From Alphaproteobacteria bacterium (lineage in GTDB: Bacteria > Pseudomonadota > Alphaproteobacteria > Rhizobiales > Rhizobiaceae): DNA of 12,625 bases. Within the stretch, counting starts at the first letter, position 1, and each line of letters begins with the position of its first letter. The stretch lies in the NCBI GenBank assembly GCA_030428345.1, contig JAUIBM010000027.1, forward strand, positions 1 to 12,625, in the 5' to 3' direction. This document shows positions 7,367-12,625 of the stretch, piece after piece. The notes beneath the pieces are model-generated. The model saw only the letters and a list, made by a program, of their open reading frames with translations. It was not told where the DNA came from and made no database searches. The translations under genes and the position numbers were made by a program.

Positions 7367-7499
7367 TGCCTCAGACGGCCCGGCCTTGCCGGTCTTGGTA
7401 TCGCCCCCCAGCCCCCATCGCCGGCATGCCGGGCCAGTCTGTCTGAGTGCACTCAATCCCCAAAGCCTCGAAGCCAGTCGCAAGACTGGCTTCTTTTTT
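7367..7499 (+). ncRNA. candidate structured small RNA in the DUF2794-DUF1223 gap
   Basis: Three consecutive helices stack into one long imperfect stem: TGC + CTCAGAC (7367-7376) with GTCTGAG + GCA (7441-7451, one bulged T); GGCCCGG (7377-7383) with CCGGGCC (7429-7435, a 5-nt bulge on the 3' side); and TGCCGG (7387-7392) with CCGGCA (7421-7426). The 28-nt apical loop carries two C runs (six at 7404-7409, five at 7412-7416). An 18-nt linker leads to a strong intrinsic terminator (7470-7499). No plus-strand gene precedes or follows the terminator: both flanking genes are on the minus strand. I recognise no known family; it does not look like tRNA or the 4.5S RNA core. The 5' end is not known and may lie nearer 7313. 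A C-rich loop could pair with G-rich ribosome binding sites; that is inference. Confidence 0.55.
7470..7499 (+). terminator. strong intrinsic terminator with no plus-strand protein gene
   Basis: A perfect 10-bp stem (GAAGCCAGTC / GACTGGCTTC) with a GCAA tetraloop is followed by six T. Read on the minus strand the stem is followed by GAGGCTTTGG, so it would be a poor terminator for DUF1223. The orientation therefore points to a plus-strand transcript ending here. Confidence 0.9.
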
Positions 7500-7544
7500 G
7501 TCCGGTCGGGCGATCGCGCGCGGACGGGTTCCGCGCGGAAGGGC

Positions 7545-8330
7545 TCAGCGCGGCAGATCGGCGAGCACGAGAGCCGAGACGATCGGGCCGGGTGTGCCCT
7601 CGCCGGTCTTCTTCTGCAGGATGATGGCGCAGGAATCATAGCCGCGCCGCCCCATGTCCTGGAGCCGGAACTCTGCGACCAGCGGCTTGTCGCCGACCAT
7701 GCCGATCATTTCCATGCTGCGCACGACGTTGGAATAGACGATGTTGCGGCCCTTGTTCTCGCCCCGCTTAACGGCGACGGTCGAGCCATGGTCGAAATAG
7801 ACCACCCACAGCGTCGATCCGGCCGATTGCGGCGCCTGCGGCACGGTCACCGTCAGCACGCCGTTGTCGGCCTTCGCCTGGATCGCGCCGCTCGACAGGC
7901 CCTTGTCGGTGCCGGCGAGCGTGGCGAGCGCCTCGCTCACCGCCTTGCCGCGCGAGCCGACAACGTCCATCCGGCCATTGATCACGGCCTGCGGGGTGTA
8001 GACGCTGCGGCTGCCCAGGCTGACCGCATAGGCGCGCTGGCGCCGGGTCGATTCGGGCGAACCGAAGGTGTCCTTCCAGCCGAGATAGTCCCAGTAGTCG
8101 ACATGCCAGGACAGCGCCAGCGTGTCGTCGGACTTGGACAATTCGGTCATCACCCTGTCGGCCGGCGGACAGGAGGAGCACCCCTGGCTGGTAAACAGCT
8201 CGACCACCCCGGTCGGCTGGCGGATCTCGACGGATTGCGAGGCGGCGCCGGGGGCGGAGGCCGCGAGGGCCACGAGGGCGAGCGCCCCTATCGAGGCGAA
8301 ACGAAGGCTTCCGGCACTGGGACGGGACAC
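7545..8330 (-). CDS. exported DUF1223 protein with thioredoxin-like CxxC motif
   Basis: A 261-residue DUF1223 protein, a family with a thioredoxin-like fold and unknown role. Residues 1-31 form a signal peptide (hydrophobic run about 11-26, AxA-like end PGAAS), so it should be periplasmic. The redox-like motif VELFTSQGCSSCPPAD holds C51 and C54 as CxxC; SWHVDYWDYLGWKD and YTPQAVINGR are further family blocks. The frame is open to 8513 and an ATG exists there, but that start would lie inside the end of acnA and place a polar stretch before the signal peptide. I chose the GTG at 8330 because AAGGA lies 8 nt upstream and the signal peptide then starts properly. It follows acnA on the same strand after a 179-nt gap with an inverted repeat, so it probably has its own promoter. 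Confidence 0.87.
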   Translation of the reverse strand: MSRPSAGSLRFASIGALALVALAASAPGAASQSVEIRQPTGVVELFTSQGCSSCPPADRVMTELSKSDDTLALSWHVDYWDYLGWKDTFGSPESTRRQRAYAVSLGSRSVYTPQAVINGRMDVVGSRGKAVSEALATLAGTDKGLSSGAIQAKADNGVLTVTVPQAPQSAGSTLWVVYFDHGSTVAVKRGENKGRNIVYSNVVRSMEMIGMVGDKPLVAEFRLQDMGRRGYDSCAIILQKKTGEGTPGPIVSALVLADLPR

Positions 8331-8466
8331 GGGCGGCTTCCTTGAAGATGGCAGGGCGCGCCCTTCCGCGACGACGCCCTCAACGCCATGACAGTTACGA
8401 AACCGGCGTTTCAATTGCGACTCACTTATGGGTGAGAGCCGCGTGCCCGAAGGCGGAGAATCGGCA

Positions 8467-8503
8467 GGCGGCCGTCGGGGGATCGCGCCGCCCGACGGCC
8501 GCC
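8467..8503 (-). terminator. 13-bp inverted repeat downstream of acnA, probable terminator
   Basis: A perfect 13-bp GC-rich stem (GGCGGCCGTCGGG / CCCGACGGCCGCC) with an 11-nt loop begins 7 nt after the acnA stop. On the minus strand only TGCCGATTCTCC follows, so the U tract is poor. It may end transcription with Rho or protect the acnA mRNA 3' end. The rest of the gap up to DUF1223 holds two short inverted repeats (8399-8412 and 8421-8436) and no convincing promoter. Confidence 0.5.
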
Positions 8504-8509
8504 CGCGCA

Positions 8510-11269
<2,760 letters not shown>

Positions 11270-11272
11270 GGT

Positions 11273-11332
11273 GCGTGTTCCGTTGTTTGCGAGCGCTCCG
11301 GAAGGGGCAAACACTGGCGTAGTGGAACACGC
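11273..11332 (-). promoter_or_regulatory. nested leader hairpin covering the acnA ribosome binding site
   Basis: Just upstream of the acnA ATG, two nested perfect inverted repeats occur: an outer 9-bp stem (GCGTGTTCC at 11273-11281 with GGAACACGC at 11324-11332) and an inner 7-bp stem (TGTTTGC at 11284-11290 with GCAAACA at 11307-11313). In the acnA mRNA the 3' outer arm is GGAACACGC, ending 3 nt before AUG, so the only purine-rich ribosome binding site is paired. The apical loop contains the palindrome GAGCGCTC (11291-11298). This looks like a translational control element, or a DNA operator; which one is unknown. Confidence 0.45.
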
Positions 11333-11448
11333 CGATAAGCGGGTACGGCCATTTCCGCATGTTTGCCCGGTTCGGACCCCCGAAAAGGGAAATCGTTTTT
11401 CCGGTGCAAAGGGTTGTGGACCAGCCGGCCGCTGGCGCAGTCGGGCCG

Positions 11449-11477
11449 CTTATAGTGGCAATTTGAAAACGAGTGAA
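11449..11477 (-). promoter_or_regulatory. candidate acnA promoter
   Basis: On the minus strand, TTCACT (11477-11472) and TATAAG (11454-11449) are exactly 17 nt apart, a good match to a housekeeping promoter. Transcription from about 11442 would give acnA a leader of about 170 nt that contains the nested hairpin. Apart from this, the hairpin and the candidate plus-strand promoter, I see nothing definite in the 340-nt gap 11270-11609. Confidence 0.45.
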
Positions 11478-11544
11478 TAGGCGGGACGCGGTTTTTTCGA
11501 ACCGTTCCAGAAAAGCACGCGCGCGGTCCGGCTTCGTTGCAGGG

Positions 11545-11573
11545 TTGCGAATATCTCCGGCTGCACGCTAACA
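11545..11573 (+). promoter_or_regulatory. possible promoter of the small exported-protein genes
   Basis: TTGCGA (11545-11550) and CTAACA (11568-11573) are 17 nt apart, which would place a start near 11580, about 30 nt before the first ATG and 20 nt before its AAGGGGGG ribosome binding site. Match quality is moderate. Confidence 0.3.
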
Positions 11574-11609
11574 TGGCGGCGGATCGGTGGCTGCAGCAAG
11601 GGGGGCGCC

Positions 11610-12008
11610 ATGAGGCATGCGGGCAAGCTACGAAACATCGCGCTGGCGCTGGCGGCGGCCGGAACCCTGATGCTTGCCGCGGTCGCGACGGCCTGGTCGG
11701 CCGAGGGCGACTGGATCGGCCCGTTGGAGGCCAAGCGTGCGATCACGCAGGCGAAGGCCCAGGGCCGGATCGTGACCACCTTCCGCTGTCGTCCCGCGCA
11801 GAAGCTGAAAATGCTGCGATCCATGGAGGTGCGCATCGTTACCGCACCCAATCCGCAGAAGCGCGAATGGGAGACCTATATCAATCGCGGCCCGCTGAAT
11901 TTCCGGCCGGGACCGCCGAGCGAATGGAACCAATGGCGACGCGTTTCACAAGACGATGTGCCGGGAACCGGCACGATGACGCGATGCGTCCTGTTCCACA
12001 AGAAATAG
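11610..12008 (+). CDS. small exported protein of unrecognised family, paralog 1
   Basis: A 132-residue protein I do not recognise. Residues 1-31 are a signal peptide (basic start RHAGKLR, hydrophobic 10-28, cleavage probably after WSA), so the mature protein of about 100 residues should be periplasmic or secreted. It opens with GDWIGPLEAK and has exactly two mature cysteines, C60 (FRCRP) and C126 (TRCVLFH), probably a disulfide. It contains VRIVTAPNP in the middle and WRRVS near the end. All of these have counterparts in the next gene, so the two arose by duplication. The mature part is rich in K/R and W. The start has AAGGGGGG about 4 nt upstream. It is divergent from acnA and heads a run of three co-directional genes. 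Confidence 0.82.
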   Translation: MRHAGKLRNIALALAAAGTLMLAAVATAWSAEGDWIGPLEAKRAITQAKAQGRIVTTFRCRPAQKLKMLRSMEVRIVTAPNPQKREWETYINRGPLNFRPGPPSEWNQWRRVSQDDVPGTGTMTRCVLFHKK

Positions 12009-12036
12009 CGCCTGCCGCAATCGTTGGGATCACCAG

Positions 12037-12441
12037 ATGAAAAACTCGATGACGTTTGCGGGATTGGTCGGCGCGTTCGCGGTCTGCTGCATGGCCGTCC
12101 TGTCTGCCCCGCCAGCCAATGCCGGCGATAGCGGCTGGATGCCTCTGAGCAAGGTCAAATCCCATCTTTCCGCGCTCAAGGCGAGCGGACAGCTGCCGGT
12201 TTCGATCGATTGCCGCAATGATTCGAAGGTGAAGTCGACCTGGAAGCCGTTCGTTCGCATCCAGTCGAAGCCCAATGCCTCCGGCACGAAATGGTATGTG
12301 ATCTCCAAGGTTGAGTTCCGCGACTTTCAGCCGGGCAGTCCCCTCGACAAGAACCGGCCCAAATGGCGCGTCGTGTCGCGCAAGATCGTTCAAGGCGGGG
12401 GTGGTGGCACGAAACTCTTTTGCACGATCTGGCATGGCTAG
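12037..12441 (+). CDS. small exported protein of unrecognised family, paralog 2
   Basis: A 134-residue protein, tandem paralog of the gene before it, 28 nt downstream with GGGA 7 nt before its ATG. Residues 1-29 form a signal peptide ending PANA, so it is exported; cysteines 17 and 18 lie in the hydrophobic core without a convincing lipobox. The mature part shares, in order, GWMPLSK, a K-A-S-G-Q stretch, C59-R (IDCRN), VRIQSKPN, FQPGSP, WRVVS and C129 (LFCTIWH). The spacing between the two cysteines (69) is close to that in paralog 1 (65). Between RVVS and C129 it carries a glycine run (QGGGGGTK). Both proteins are basic. Conserved tryptophans and one disulfide suggest a small stable beta-rich domain, but that is inference. 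Confidence 0.82.
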   Translation: MKNSMTFAGLVGAFAVCCMAVLSAPPANAGDSGWMPLSKVKSHLSALKASGQLPVSIDCRNDSKVKSTWKPFVRIQSKPNASGTKWYVISKVEFRDFQPGSPLDKNRPKWRVVSRKIVQGGGGGTKLFCTIWHG

Positions 12442-12468
12442 GCGGCATGCGATGGAAGCGAGGAATTC

Positions 12469-12625
12469 ATGAAGCGAATGATGTTGTTGCCGGCCATGCT
12501 CGCCGCCGTCTTCATGATGTGGCCGGCCGTGGCCTACGCCCAGTCGGTCGATTACACCATGGGCGATGCCTTCACCGCGCTGGTGCGCTGGCTGCCGTTT
12601 CTGGTGTTTCAGGGTTTTGCCTTCA
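12469..12625 (+). CDS. exported or membrane protein of unknown function, 3' end cut by the window
   Basis: The first 52 codons of a gene that runs off the right edge. The ATG has GAGG 5 nt upstream and lies 27 nt after paralog 2, so it likely belongs to the same operon. Residues 1-25 form a methionine-rich signal peptide ending AYAQS. Mature residues begin VDYTMGDAF, followed by a hydrophobic stretch (LVRWLPFLVFQGFAF) that may start a membrane segment. I recognise no family from this fragment. It does not resemble the two small paralogs. Confidence 0.7.
   Translation, partial: MKRMMLLPAMLAAVFMMWPAVAYAQSVDYTMGDAFTALVRWLPFLVFQGFAF

Noticed and set aside
7367..7470. tRNA or 4.5S/SRP RNA as explanation for the structured region
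   Set aside because: No T-loop GGTTCGA-type motif, anticodon arm or acceptor pairing is present, and the conserved SRP RNA core is absent. I could not exclude a divergent 6S RNA by eye.
7358..7639. Short open frames on both strands across the DUF2794-DUF1223 gap
   Set aside because: They have no ribosome binding site or recognisable domain, and the region is better explained by the structured RNA and terminator.

Overview
The window is GC-rich, densely coding DNA from an alphaproteobacterium, most likely of the order Hyphomicrobiales (Rhizobiales). This rests on the DUF2794 gene, on the acnA / DUF1223 / DUF2794 / GNAT / Bax-inhibitor-1 neighbourhood and on overall gene style; it is inference from gene content, since no search was run. 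It reads as chromosomal housekeeping sequence. I see no transposase, integrase, phage gene, CRISPR array, tRNA or rRNA.

Left part (1-1779, minus strand): four co-directional genes in transcription order. They are a secreted SGNH/GDSL esterase (TesA-like), an RNA 2',3'-cyclic phosphodiesterase (ThpR), a pterin-4a-carbinolamine dehydratase, and the first codons of a further gene that may be a YkvA/DUF1232 protein. Divergent from the esterase, on the plus strand (1887-5201), is the two-gene ABC system YbbA (ATPase) and YbbP (FtsX-like permease). The tesA-ybbA-ybbP arrangement is also known in enterobacteria.

Middle (5202-7499): a Bax-inhibitor-1 family membrane protein with its own leader and a textbook terminator, then a GNAT acetyltransferase of the phosphinothricin/methionine-sulfoximine type, facing a DUF2794 gene on the other strand. 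Between DUF2794 and the next gene is an intergenic stretch holding a long three-helix stem followed by a strong plus-strand intrinsic terminator, with no plus-strand gene for it to serve. This is my best candidate for an undescribed small RNA.

Right part (7545-12625): on the minus strand, acnA (aconitase A) followed by a secreted DUF1223 thioredoxin-fold protein whose true start is a GTG. The acnA mRNA leader can form a nested hairpin whose 3' arm covers the probable ribosome binding site. Divergent from acnA are two small tandem genes for exported proteins that are clearly paralogous (W-PL near the N-terminus, one conserved cysteine pair, VRI..PN and RVS motifs). A third exported or membrane protein follows and is cut by the window end. 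I do not recognise the function of these three genes; together they are the main accessory-looking unit here.
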